Origin: UBA3775 sp964572955 | Lineage (GTDB): Bacteria; Bacillota; Clostridia; Lachnospirales; Lachnospiraceae | Length of the DNA: 5,833 nucleotides | Reading direction: 5' to 3' | NCBI GenBank assembly: GCA_964572955.1 | Contig: CAZNGY010000075.1 | Coordinates: forward strand, 1 to 5,833 | Shown: positions 1 through 5,833 of the stretch, one piece after another | Numbering within the stretch: the first letter of the stretch is position 1 | How the letters are laid out: each line of letters begins with the position of its first letter | Made by a program: the position numbers and the translations under genes | Notes under the pieces: generated by a model | What the model was told of the DNA's origin: nothing | What the model saw: only the letters and a program-made list of their open reading frames with translations | Databases searched by the model: none

Positions 1-1234
1 TTACGGGAGTCACATTTACCTGTCTGCTTGTATTAAAAAATGATTTTGCTTCCGGCGTCATAATTTCATTGGTTTCCGTATTTGCAATCAGCAACTGTTC
101 GCCATAATTATCATAATAAATTCTCCCATTTATTATGACTTTTGGTACACCTGAAATATTCGAAGTATTTATTCTCTTAAACTGAACCGCATTTGCCGGA
201 TTGGTAATCTGAATCTTGTAAAGTTCATATGGCGAATCATACCCCTTTACATAAAGGTAACCGTCCGTTACAAGCATCTGCCAGTTATAATCCGACCTTA
301 AGGTTTTTCCGGTTGTATTCGTTACTTCATACTGTTTTACCTTCCATGTATCCATTTTTATTTCCGTTACAAGATATGATGTCCCCGAAGCAGCACTGTA
401 ATCCGAGTGCGTACAGATATACAGATTGTCCGTTGCCGGATCATAATTATATGCCCAGTAACCAATCCTCAGTTCCGTATCAAGTTCCGGTACTTCAATT
501 TCTTCGATCAGCGGCTTTGTATTGTATATATTATCAAGAATGGAAACCGTTTTAAGAAAAGTCCTCCTCTTAGTAATATGAATGTGCTTTTTGTCCACAA
601 ATTTCAGATAATATGCACAGTCTTTTTCATGGTCTATTACAAAAATAAGTTCTGTTTTTCCCATTGTCATGCCGGAATATTTACTGCTCGTATTGGCTCC
701 CGTTCTGTCCGGATGTACATACTGCAGACTGTCTTCTGCAATGGACTGCATCAGGGAATAATCTGATGTATAAACTGCATTTTTACTTCCATACGAAGTA
801 AATCCTCCATTTTTATGTGTCAGACACACACTGGCTATCGTACCGTTTGCCTGACTGGTTGCAAAATCATATACATATTTTACATATCTGTCCTTCAGAT
901 TTACCTCCGACTCCGTCTGATTAAAACCTCCACGTAATGTATTTTTTGTGTTATTCTGCACACCGTATGCAGCACATCCGATAAGTGCTGCATCTGCCGG
1001 AGGGTAATAATTGTTTGCATTCTCAGGTATTTCCTTATCAAAGCATAAAATTCCTCCGAGCAGTTTCTGATAATACGGAGTAAAATCACTTAAAAACTTA
1101 CTCGGTCTTTTGCAAAGACCAAGAGGTTTTAGTACATCTCTCAGTGCATTGGTAACCATGTTCTGATTTTCATGAATTTCCACTTCCCCCGTATTCACAT
1201 CCGTAAGTTCAATCCTAGTTGTTCCCTTTAGCAT
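1..1234 (-). CDS. Phage tail fibre/receptor-binding-like protein, N-terminal 411 codons (3' end outside window)
   Basis: The frame is open from the ATG at 1234 to the left edge with no stop, giving 411 codons; the C-terminus is missing. The start is chosen because GGAG at 1244-1247 lies 9 nt upstream. In-frame ATGs at 1240, 1243 and 1249 lie too close to or upstream of that site, and an in-frame TGA lies just before 1249. The N-terminus (TTRIELTDVNTGEVEIHENQ, residues 5-24, then NMVTNAL) resembles the opening of fibre-like structural proteins I associate with Firmicute gut prophages; this is from memory. Residues 111-150 (VNLKDRYVKYVYDF, then GTIASVCLTH, GGFTSYG) look like a conserved structural module. 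Residues about 262-392 show recurring DNLYI/DGYLYV/NGRIYY strands followed by polar linkers, resembling propeller blades. No signal peptide or membrane segment is seen. Its place last after hub and accessory proteins suggests an outer tail or host-contact role, by inference. No catalytic motif is recognised. Fibre class is moderately sure; exact function unknown. Confidence 0.75.
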   Translation of the reverse strand, partial: MLKGTTRIELTDVNTGEVEIHENQNMVTNALRDVLKPLGLCKRPSKFLSDFTPYYQKLLGGILCFDKEIPENANNYYPPADAALIGCAAYGVQNNTKNTLRGGFNQTESEVNLKDRYVKYVYDFATSQANGTIASVCLTHKNGGFTSYGSKNAVYTSDYSLMQSIAEDSLQYVHPDRTGANTSSKYSGMTMGKTELIFVIDHEKDCAYYLKFVDKKHIHITKRRTFLKTVSILDNIYNTKPLIEEIEVPELDTELRIGYWAYNYDPATDNLYICTHSDYSAASGTSYLVTEIKMDTWKVKQYEVTNTTGKTLRSDYNWQMLVTDGYLYVKGYDSPYELYKIQITNPANAVQFKRINTSNISGVPKVIINGRIYYDNYGEQLLIANTETNEIMTPEAKSFFNTSRQVNVTPV

Positions 1235-2318
1235 CGTCATCATCTCCATTTCTGTAATTCATTATAAATGAGGTTAATGTTGCATCTCCTTCAAGCCAGA
1301 ACCGGAATGTTATGGTTTTATCTTCATTCAGTCCTGCATACAGGCTGTCCAGATCCATCATGAGAAAATCTTCAAGCTGTACCTCCTCCGTGAATTCCTC
1401 TCCATCATAACTATACTGTGCCGTGACCGTTCCCGTATATTCTGCATTTAATGATTTAATCCCAAGCACCGTACCATCTGACAGGTTGGCAGTACATTCT
1501 ATATACTGCTTGGGCGGTGTTCCCGTTATAATGGCATTAAGCGGAAATGCCCGGCTGTCACTCCAGCTTAATACAGACGGCATATCCAAATCCTTCATGA
1601 GATTCCAGTCCGGCATCTTTGCAAATCCCTTTTTCTTAAAAAGGAGTGCCGTAACTTCCGTTTCCTCCAAAGGAACAAGTACATCCTCCAATTCTCCCGT
1701 TTCTTCATTCAGTGTCTGTGTCTCCACCGTATAAATCACATCATCTGCATCTTTTATCAGCATCTTAAACGGAATCAGCAGGTCAAGTGTTGTATATTTG
1801 ATTTCAAATGTCTTGCTCTCCGCATAATACTGAAAGGTAATATCCGGTGAATCGGCATCCGGCTTTGTAAAACTGTAATTTTTATCTGCCGTAAAACTGA
1901 ATACACCATCATAGCACTGTACCGGAACAGATATCATGTGCAGGGAAATATCCCCCGTATCCCAAAATATAAGATCATATTTTAACTGATAATCAGCTCC
2001 CGAAGCATTATAATGAGACCACCCTTCCCATCTTATTTTCAAAAACCTGTAGTAACTGTACAGAGTTCCTTCTTCCCGGTAAAGTGACCTCATTCGTGTA
2101 TCCCTGTTATCCACTTTCAGATGATAGGAATCCGTTCCGAATCCCCAGTAGGAATCCCCATGTGCATATATGGATGGAACGGTTTTTCCAAGAAAAGTAA
2201 AAAAATCCCCACCGCTTACTGCAAGCGTACCTCCATCATAATTACCGCTGTCTTGTAAAAGACAGGTCATATTGGTAACACCCGCTGAAAATATTTCATT
2301 TATATTGTCATAATTCAT
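1215..2318 (-). CDS. Accessory phage tail protein, possible receptor-binding/baseplate component
   Basis: A complete 367-residue protein, ATG at 2318 and TAG at 1215. Its start overlaps the hub stop as ATGA, which fixes the start and implies translational coupling. GAAAGGAG at 2332-2339 lies 13 nt upstream, somewhat far, with a closer GGA at 2328-2330. Composition is rich in aromatic, Thr, Ser and Asp residues with alternating hydrophobic strands, as in beta-sandwich tail proteins; there is no signal peptide, membrane helix or coiled coil. Notable segments are TVPSIYAHGDSYWGFGTDSY (46-65), LYREEGTLYSYYRFLKIRWE (79-98), YDLIFWDTGDISLHM (114-128), a Glu-rich turn at 203-221, and a second beta-rich part at about 255-356. 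It ends in a polar tail with four Asp (359-362). I recall similar aromatic-rich proteins beside hub genes in Clostridia prophages but cannot name a family. Position between hub and fibre supports an accessory or glycan-binding role; this is inference. No enzyme motif is visible. Confidence 0.72.
   Translation of the reverse strand: MNYDNINEIFSAGVTNMTCLLQDSGNYDGGTLAVSGGDFFTFLGKTVPSIYAHGDSYWGFGTDSYHLKVDNRDTRMRSLYREEGTLYSYYRFLKIRWEGWSHYNASGADYQLKYDLIFWDTGDISLHMISVPVQCYDGVFSFTADKNYSFTKPDADSPDITFQYYAESKTFEIKYTTLDLLIPFKMLIKDADDVIYTVETQTLNEETGELEDVLVPLEETEVTALLFKKKGFAKMPDWNLMKDLDMPSVLSWSDSRAFPLNAIITGTPPKQYIECTANLSDGTVLGIKSLNAEYTGTVTAQYSYDGEEFTEEVQLEDFLMMDLDSLYAGLNEDKTITFRFWLEGDATLTSFIMNYRNGDDDDAKGNN
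1244..1247 (-). promoter_or_regulatory. Ribosome binding site for the fibre-like gene, inside the upstream gene
   Basis: GGAG on the minus strand lies 9 nt before the ATG at 1234, within the Asn-Gly-Asp codons near the end of the accessory protein gene. It favours 1234 over the in-frame ATGs at 1240 and 1243, which are only 3 nt and 0 nt away, and over 1249, which overlaps the site. Confidence 0.65.
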
Positions 2319-4504
2319 AAGGTAAATTCCACTCCTTTCACTCCGGCAAAGTCTGAAATATCCACTGTTGTCTGTTCCAGATACCCTTCATCAATTTCCA
2401 TGCTCTGTGCCGTCTGAATCTGCTGCGTGGATGCCTTCAGTTCAAACTTTCCGTTTTCTGTATCTATGGTATCCGGAATCACAACCGCTGTATCCGAAGC
2501 GTTCAGAACATACTGCTGTCTAAATCCTTCCGTATATCCGCTTATTCTGACATCAGTAACCTCATCGAAACAAGTCACATCAATTGCAAGATGCTCCATA
2601 TAACCATGGTCTAAGGATTCCGGTTCTGACCTGTCCACATATCTTTTCCTCAGCATAAACCGTTCTTCTGTGTTAACCGTAACATATCCGTTGTATTTTG
2701 GATTTCCCCTTACACTTGTCAGTACAAATGTGCGGAGAATTTCCGTAATCCAAGTACGGTCCGTAAATGCATCCGCCACAAAATTCTGGTCAGTAATCTC
2801 AATATTCCCTATGGTCTGTGTAATTCCATTTCTCTTTAAAGTTGGAAATGTTAAGGACATCTTATCCCTGAACACATCTGCCACAAATGGCACATCACTG
2901 ATATTGATATATCCGATATTTTCATTGATGTTGATACGGCCATTCCAGTCACCCAGTCCTGCTGCAAGTCCCTGACCGCTTATGGTTGCCCTGATTTGTG
3001 TCTCTCCTATCTTTACCGTTCCGTCCGATATACTTAAATACATTGAAAAAGTATTGGAACTGTTTTCTATAACCTTTGATATGGGAAAGAACAGTGTCAC
3101 TATATGCTTTCCATACAGACAGGTCTGTGCAGGCATAAAGGTATCTATCGTTTCATTATTTATTTTATATACAACGGACAGTTCCGGCAGTTCTTCCTCC
3201 TGAACTTCCTCATCAGAATTTTCCGCGCTTTTATCTGCCTTTTCTTTTATAACTTCAAGAAGCATTTCACACTGAAAAGCAGCCGTTGTATCTTCTGTTG
3301 CCGTAAAATCAATATCCATTACTTTTATAAGTGAATCACCGATAAGAAAAGGGCTGACATTTACAAAACTGTATATGATCGTCCGTCCGCTTTCCACGGA
3401 ATTCATAAGTCCGGTGATATTCTTATCATTTTTACTCTTTGCTGATGCAAGCCTCGGATTTTTTCCCACGCATTTCAAATTCATTTTTCCGTTTATTTTA
3501 TACTCAATACTTGTAATACAGCTTATTTTTGTTTCATCTGCATGACCACCGGAAAATCTTAATATGTCTCCCGGTTCCAATGCCGGATTACCGATTGTCG
3601 AACTGTCAAACGGAACATAATTTACTTTCTGCAGTACCGTCAGTATTTCCCTTAACATCCTGTCCCTGACTGCTTTCAGTCCAAACTGCATCAGAGGATT
3701 AATTCCCAAATTCATGGTTAAGCCGTCATCCGTTTCCATTGCCGTATATTCTGCGGTCTGACTGATCTGATTCGTGGAAGATACAGCCGTATACCTTGTA
3801 ACAAAATCCGAATAGCTGCTCTCATACCTTTCTTTCTGTGGAACAGTCCAAACAGCATCTTTTTCATACTGTTTTAGTACCAGTTTCCCGTATCTGTCTA
3901 TCTGGCAGAAGCAGCCGACTACCTGTGCCACGTAAAAAATAAGATCACGATATGTTTCCATATCATTGTCTGAATATATGCCCAGTGTTGTTGTGCCGTT
4001 TGCCAGTGCATTAATTTCAGATACGGACTGTGCCATTTCAACCTTACAGGCAGTACACGCAGCCTTTAAAAACTGATATGGTGTTCCGCTTGATGATTCC
4101 AGTTTTAGAGACTTTTCAAACCTGAGCATATAATCATACCCTTTCAGCTCCAGTGTCCGCACCTTACGATTTGCCTCCGTCACTTCAAATATTCCCATCG
4201 GTATTGTTTCTACCGTTCCATCCATAAGGGTTAGAGAATAATAAAGCCTTACTGCTGCATCCTCAAGTGTATATCTGTCAATCTGTGAAAACAGACTGAT
4301 TCCCAGTTCGGCAGCATATACCGTTCCCAGTTCTATCTCCGTGTCACTGCAGCACTGTCTCTTAATATATCCCGAACCCTTCACGATATCCTCTGCTCCA
4401 AATTCATGCACCACACCGCTTTTGGTTGTAATCGTACCTGACCATTCATATTTTCTTGTATTCTGCCTTACCGCATTTTTGAATTTTTCTGACACCTCAA
4501 ACAT
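2315..4504 (-). CDS. Phage tail hub / tail-associated (Tal-like, gp27-like) protein
   Basis: A complete 729-residue protein, ATG at 4504, TGA at 2315, with AGGAGG 9 nt upstream of the start. Residues 1-350 resemble the hub module of Gram-positive phage tails: an opening with GTITTKSG (23-30), a VRLYYSLTLMDG...IPMGIFEVTE stretch (85-110), LELKGYDYMLRFEK (118-131), a helix with FLKAACTACKV (145-155), QIDRYGKLVLKQYE (201-214), and PGDILRF...ISCITSIEYKINGKM (311-341). In such hubs this part forms the ring that closes the tube and carries the fibres. Residues 375-523 form a second beta-rich module, ending GQGLAAGLGDWNGRI, split by an acidic Lys/Glu-rich linker at 417-442. Residues 524-729 contain two degenerate duplications (separate entries). 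No peptidase, muramidase or other lytic motif is seen, unlike many Tal proteins. Position directly after tape measure and small tail protein fits the tail-tip order. Hub assignment rests on remembered family patterns and synteny; the C-terminal role is unknown. Confidence 0.8.
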   Translation of the reverse strand: MFEVSEKFKNAVRQNTRKYEWSGTITTKSGVVHEFGAEDIVKGSGYIKRQCCSDTEIELGTVYAAELGISLFSQIDRYTLEDAAVRLYYSLTLMDGTVETIPMGIFEVTEANRKVRTLELKGYDYMLRFEKSLKLESSSGTPYQFLKAACTACKVEMAQSVSEINALANGTTTLGIYSDNDMETYRDLIFYVAQVVGCFCQIDRYGKLVLKQYEKDAVWTVPQKERYESSYSDFVTRYTAVSSTNQISQTAEYTAMETDDGLTMNLGINPLMQFGLKAVRDRMLREILTVLQKVNYVPFDSSTIGNPALEPGDILRFSGGHADETKISCITSIEYKINGKMNLKCVGKNPRLASAKSKNDKNITGLMNSVESGRTIIYSFVNVSPFLIGDSLIKVMDIDFTATEDTTAAFQCEMLLEVIKEKADKSAENSDEEVQEEELPELSVVYKINNETIDTFMPAQTCLYGKHIVTLFFPISKVIENSSNTFSMYLSISDGTVKIGETQIRATISGQGLAAGLGDWNGRININENIGYINISDVPFVADVFRDKMSLTFPTLKRNGITQTIGNIEITDQNFVADAFTDRTWITEILRTFVLTSVRGNPKYNGYVTVNTEERFMLRKRYVDRSEPESLDHGYMEHLAIDVTCFDEVTDVRISGYTEGFRQQYVLNASDTAVVIPDTIDTENGKFELKASTQQIQTAQSMEIDEGYLEQTTVDISDFAGVKGVEFTL
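2330..2611 (-). repeat. Degenerate internal duplication B at the hub C-terminus (73-residue spacing)
   Basis: Hub residues 632-652 (DHGYMEHLAIDV, then CF, V and V; 2549-2611) and 705-725 (DEGYLEQTTVDI, then DF, V and V; 2330-2392) align without gaps. Eight of 21 residues are identical, and M/L, I/V, V/I, T/S and H/Q are conservative. The second copy ends four residues before the stop. It suggests two copies of a small C-terminal domain of about 73 residues, the second ending with the protein. Confidence 0.6.
2332..2339 (-). promoter_or_regulatory. Ribosome binding site for the accessory tail protein
   Basis: GAAAGGAG on the minus strand lies within the hub's last codons, 13 nt before the ATG at 2318. 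The spacing is longer than ideal, so the ATGA stop-start overlap probably contributes by re-initiation. Confidence 0.55.
2756..2917 (-). repeat. Degenerate internal duplication A in the hub protein (35-residue spacing)
   Basis: Hub residues 530-548 (IGYINISDVPFVADVFRDK, 2861-2917) and 565-583 (IGNIEITDQNFVADAFTDR, 2756-2812) align without gaps, with 11 of 19 residues identical: I, G, I, I, D, F-V-A-D, F and D. The spacing is 35 residues. This shows directly a duplicated beta-hairpin-like element; its role is not known. Confidence 0.75.
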
Positions 4505-4513
4505 GACTGCCGG

Positions 4514-4519
4514 CCTCCT
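4514..4519 (-). promoter_or_regulatory. Ribosome binding site for the hub gene
   Basis: AGGAGG on the minus strand lies 9 nt before the ATG at 4504. It overlaps the last two bases of the TAG stop of the small tail protein gene (4518-4520), so termination and re-initiation are physically linked. Confidence 0.88.
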
Positions 4520-4880
4520 ACATTTCCTTCAGGGTAAAAGAAACTGTCCATAATCCCTTATAGGATGTATCTTTTTCAAGTTTTGCCTTAAACCCCGTAA
4601 TAAACATTTCCGTATCTTTAAGTTCCAGTGTTTCCGTATCAAAATACTTTACGGATATCTTCGGAAGTTTGGAATATGCCGTAAACTGCTTTAGCCACTT
4701 AGCCGTTACGGAAAAAGAGACGGAAATCTCTGCGACTCCCGTCCTTACCACATCCCTTTGTGTTGTTCCTGCCTCTGTTTCACCGCCGGAATCCGCCTCA
4801 ACATCAGATAACCCGATATCGTATGCATCCGGCATTGGCAGAGGCTTGTCATTGAATATCAGATATTGTATATATGCCAT
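4518..4880 (-). CDS. Small phage tail protein between tape measure and hub
   Basis: A 120-residue protein ending in TAG at 4518. The ATG at 4880 is chosen over an in-frame GTG at 4895, because that GTG sits against the GGAGG site (4889-4893) serving the ATG with 8 nt spacing, and because the ATG follows the tape-measure stop after one base. The sequence opens MAYIQYLIFNDKPLP, continues with DIGLSDVEADSGGETEAGTT (21-40), RDVVRTGVAEISVSFSV, and ends with MFITGFKAKL and a GLWTVSFTLKEM strand. This layout (strand, polar loop with RDxxRTG, strands, WTVSFTLKE end) resembles small proteins of about 120-130 residues, such as DUF6711-type proteins, found after tape-measure genes in Streptococcus and Clostridia phages. 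That match is from memory. The likely role is a tail-tip adaptor occupying the slot of a distal tail (Dit) protein, although a typical Dit is about twice as long. No signal peptide or catalytic motif is visible. Confidence 0.75.
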   Translation of the reverse strand: MAYIQYLIFNDKPLPMPDAYDIGLSDVEADSGGETEAGTTQRDVVRTGVAEISVSFSVTAKWLKQFTAYSKLPKISVKYFDTETLELKDTEMFITGFKAKLEKDTSYKGLWTVSFTLKEM

Positions 4881-4881
4881 G

Positions 4882-5833
4882 TTATCTGCCTCCACTTCTT
4901 AAATTTGCTCTCTGCTGTGCGGATACGATTACTTCATCAAGCATCGTTCCGCCAAGATATACAGGAATAACGATATCTCCGTTGTTTCCCTTAACGCTTT
5001 CCATTGCCGTGGTAATTGCAGAAATGATTCCTGAAATACCCTCCTGCTGCACGGATGACTGTGATGCCGTCATTCCCTCCATCGTATTTACCTTTGGATT
5101 TATGATCATATCCGATGCCACACCGCTTACTGCCTTCTGGATCATTCCACGGCTCTTATCAATCCCTTCTGCAAGTCCTCCCATAAAGTCCGGCATCCAG
5201 CTTTCATAATCCGTAAGAGGTCCTTCATCCGGAACCGAGAAATGCAGAAAGGACTTAATCTTATCAGCAACACTCTTAACTGCATCACCGACTGCTCCGA
5301 TACAGCTTTTTATTCCGTTTACCAGTCCCATCACAAGATCTTTTCCCCATATAACTGCCTGCGAAGCAAGTCCCGTAATATGCCCTTTGACATTGGAGAA
5401 ACCATTCTTTACTGCATTCAGCACATTTCCCATTGCATTCTTTACTGCATTTACGATACCGCTGAATACGGATGTAACTGCATTTTTGATTGCTCCAAGC
5501 ACCGTGGAGATCGTTGTTTTAATCGTATTCCAAATGGTGGAGATTGTGGTCTTGATGGTATTCATAATCGTGGTAATGGAATTTTTTACTGCAGTAAAAT
5601 CTCCGGTAATAAGTCCCTTGATTCCGCTTACCACGGCACTGATGATTGTTTTGATTGCATTCCATACCGTTGAAAATATGGTTTTTATCGCATTTAACAC
5701 CGTAGTGATTACGGTTTTTATCGTATTCCAAACCGTGGTAATCACCGTTTTTATGACCGTCAGCACTGTCTGAATAATGGTCTTATAAATGTTGAAGTAG
5801 GTGGTTACCAGTGTTTTTATCACATTGAATACC
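4882..5833 (-). CDS. Phage tail tape-measure protein, C-terminal part (5' end outside window)
   Basis: The frame runs from the right edge to TAA at 4882, giving 316 whole codons in view. A GTG at 5823 could be mistaken for a start, but the three codons before it (VFN) continue the repeat pattern, so the gene clearly extends beyond the window. The protein acts as the ruler that sets tail length and fills the tail tube before DNA ejection. Residues 1-154 in view are tandem 11-residue units rich in Ile, Val, Thr, Asn and Lys, with Trp, Phe or Leu at the second position, as known for tape measures. A small Gly/Ala helix region follows, then HFSVPDEGPLTDYESWMPDF with GGLAEGI after it (about 5162-5244), a hallmark of tape-measure C-termini in Gram-positive phages. 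The end (IVIPVYLGGTMLDEVIVSAQ, then RSGGR) is also typical. No peptidase or muramidase domain is visible in this part; the missing N-terminus could hold one. The stop lies one base before the next gene. Confidence 0.93.
   Translation of the reverse strand, partial: VFNVIKTLVTTYFNIYKTIIQTVLTVIKTVITTVWNTIKTVITTVLNAIKTIFSTVWNAIKTIISAVVSGIKGLITGDFTAVKNSITTIMNTIKTTISTIWNTIKTTISTVLGAIKNAVTSVFSGIVNAVKNAMGNVLNAVKNGFSNVKGHITGLASQAVIWGKDLVMGLVNGIKSCIGAVGDAVKSVADKIKSFLHFSVPDEGPLTDYESWMPDFMGGLAEGIDKSRGMIQKAVSGVASDMIINPKVNTMEGMTASQSSVQQEGISGIISAITTAMESVKGNNGDIVIPVYLGGTMLDEVIVSAQQRANLRSGGR
4889..4893 (-). promoter_or_regulatory. Ribosome binding site for the small tail protein
   Basis: GGAGG on the minus strand lies 8 nt before the ATG at 4880 and inside the last codons of the tape-measure gene. 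It decides the start: the in-frame GTG at 4895 overlaps the site edge and has no site of its own. Confidence 0.85.
5371..5832 (-). repeat. Fourteen tandem 33-bp (11-residue) units in the tape-measure gene
   Basis: In the minus-strand frame the protein divides without gaps into fourteen 11-residue units, for example VWNTIKTVITT, VLNAIKTIFST, VWNAIKTIISA and IWNTIKTTIST. Position 2 is always hydrophobic (Trp, Phe, Leu, Met or Val), and most units carry Ile/Val-Lys at positions 5-6. Units near the window edge and at IMNTIKTTIST/IWNTIKTTIST are most alike; those towards 5371 degenerate to Gly/Ala/Asn-rich forms. The array continues past the right edge, so the full count is unknown. The 11-residue periodicity fits the extended helical ruler known in this family. 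Confidence 0.88.

Noticed and set aside
229..766. Two plus-strand open frames (229-555 and 407-766).
   Set aside because: They lie wholly antisense to the continuous fibre-like coding frame, lack plausible binding sites, and their translations have no protein-like pattern.
901..1089. A 62-codon minus-strand frame.
   Set aside because: It is an out-of-frame shadow within the fibre-like gene, which reads through this stretch without a stop.
1104..1120. Perfect 7-bp inverted repeat with a 3-nt loop (GGTCTTT/AAAGACC).
   Set aside because: It lies inside the fibre-like gene, encoding LGLCKRP. No T-run follows it directly on either strand, so it is not a convincing terminator or regulatory hairpin.
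1..2318. A possible diversity-generating retroelement target in the receptor-binding genes.
   Set aside because: No template/variable repeat pair or reverse transcriptase is visible, and the 367-residue protein's C-terminus lacks a run of variable-type codons. The fibre-like gene's C-terminus is outside the window, so it remains untested there.
4893..4895. GTG at 4895 as the start of the small tail protein.
   Set aside because: It borders the GGAGG that serves the ATG at 4880 and would need a deeper overlap with the tape measure without its own binding site.
5242..5773. Plus-strand open frames opposite the tape-measure repeats, one looking membrane-like (5387-5773).
   Set aside because: The hydrophobic periodicity comes from reading the 33-bp repeats in antisense. 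There is no independent start signal, and the minus-strand gene is secure.
5821..5823. GTG at 5823 as the start of a 313-residue protein.
   Set aside because: The frame is open to the window edge, the preceding codons continue the 11-residue repeat, and no ribosome binding site is visible before it. It is an internal Val codon of the tape measure.

Overview
The window is a block of phage tail genes, all on the minus strand and read from right to left. It contains parts of five genes, packed so tightly that only 14 of the 5,833 bases lie outside a coding region. The order is the C-terminal part of a tail tape-measure protein, a 120-residue small tail protein, a 729-residue tail hub protein, a 367-residue accessory tail protein, and the first 411 codons of a large fibre-like protein that runs off the left edge. 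This is the standard late-gene order of a long-tailed (probably siphovirus-like) phage or prophage of Gram-positive bacteria.

The organism cannot be fixed from the sequence. Strong GGAGG-type ribosome binding sites, AT-leaning composition and the style of the tail proteins suggest a phage or prophage of a Firmicute, plausibly a gut Clostridia/Lachnospiraceae member. That is inference. No integrase, attachment site, tRNA, lysis gene or bacterial housekeeping gene is present, so prophage and free phage cannot be told apart.

Region by region. From 4882 to 5833 is the tape measure, with fourteen 11-residue repeat units followed by the conserved C-terminal SVPDEGPL segment. From 4518 to 4880 is a small beta-rich protein in the slot normally held by a distal tail protein. 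From 2315 to 4504 is the hub, with a recognisable N-terminal hub module, a beta-rich module interrupted by an acidic linker, and a C-terminal part holding two degenerate internal duplications. From 1215 to 2318 is a beta-rich accessory or receptor-binding candidate. From 1 to 1234 is a fibre-like protein with a propeller-like blade pattern.

The genes are joined by a 1-bp gap, a 13-bp gap, a 4-bp ATGA overlap and a 20-bp overlap, so they are almost certainly one translationally coupled transcript. No promoter or terminator is seen inside the window. The products should assemble in this order: tape measure inside the tube, small tail protein and hub at the tip, accessory and fibre proteins outermost for host recognition. 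I found no defence system, mobile element, CRISPR array or RNA gene. The points of interest lie in protein architecture and gene overlaps rather than a new system.
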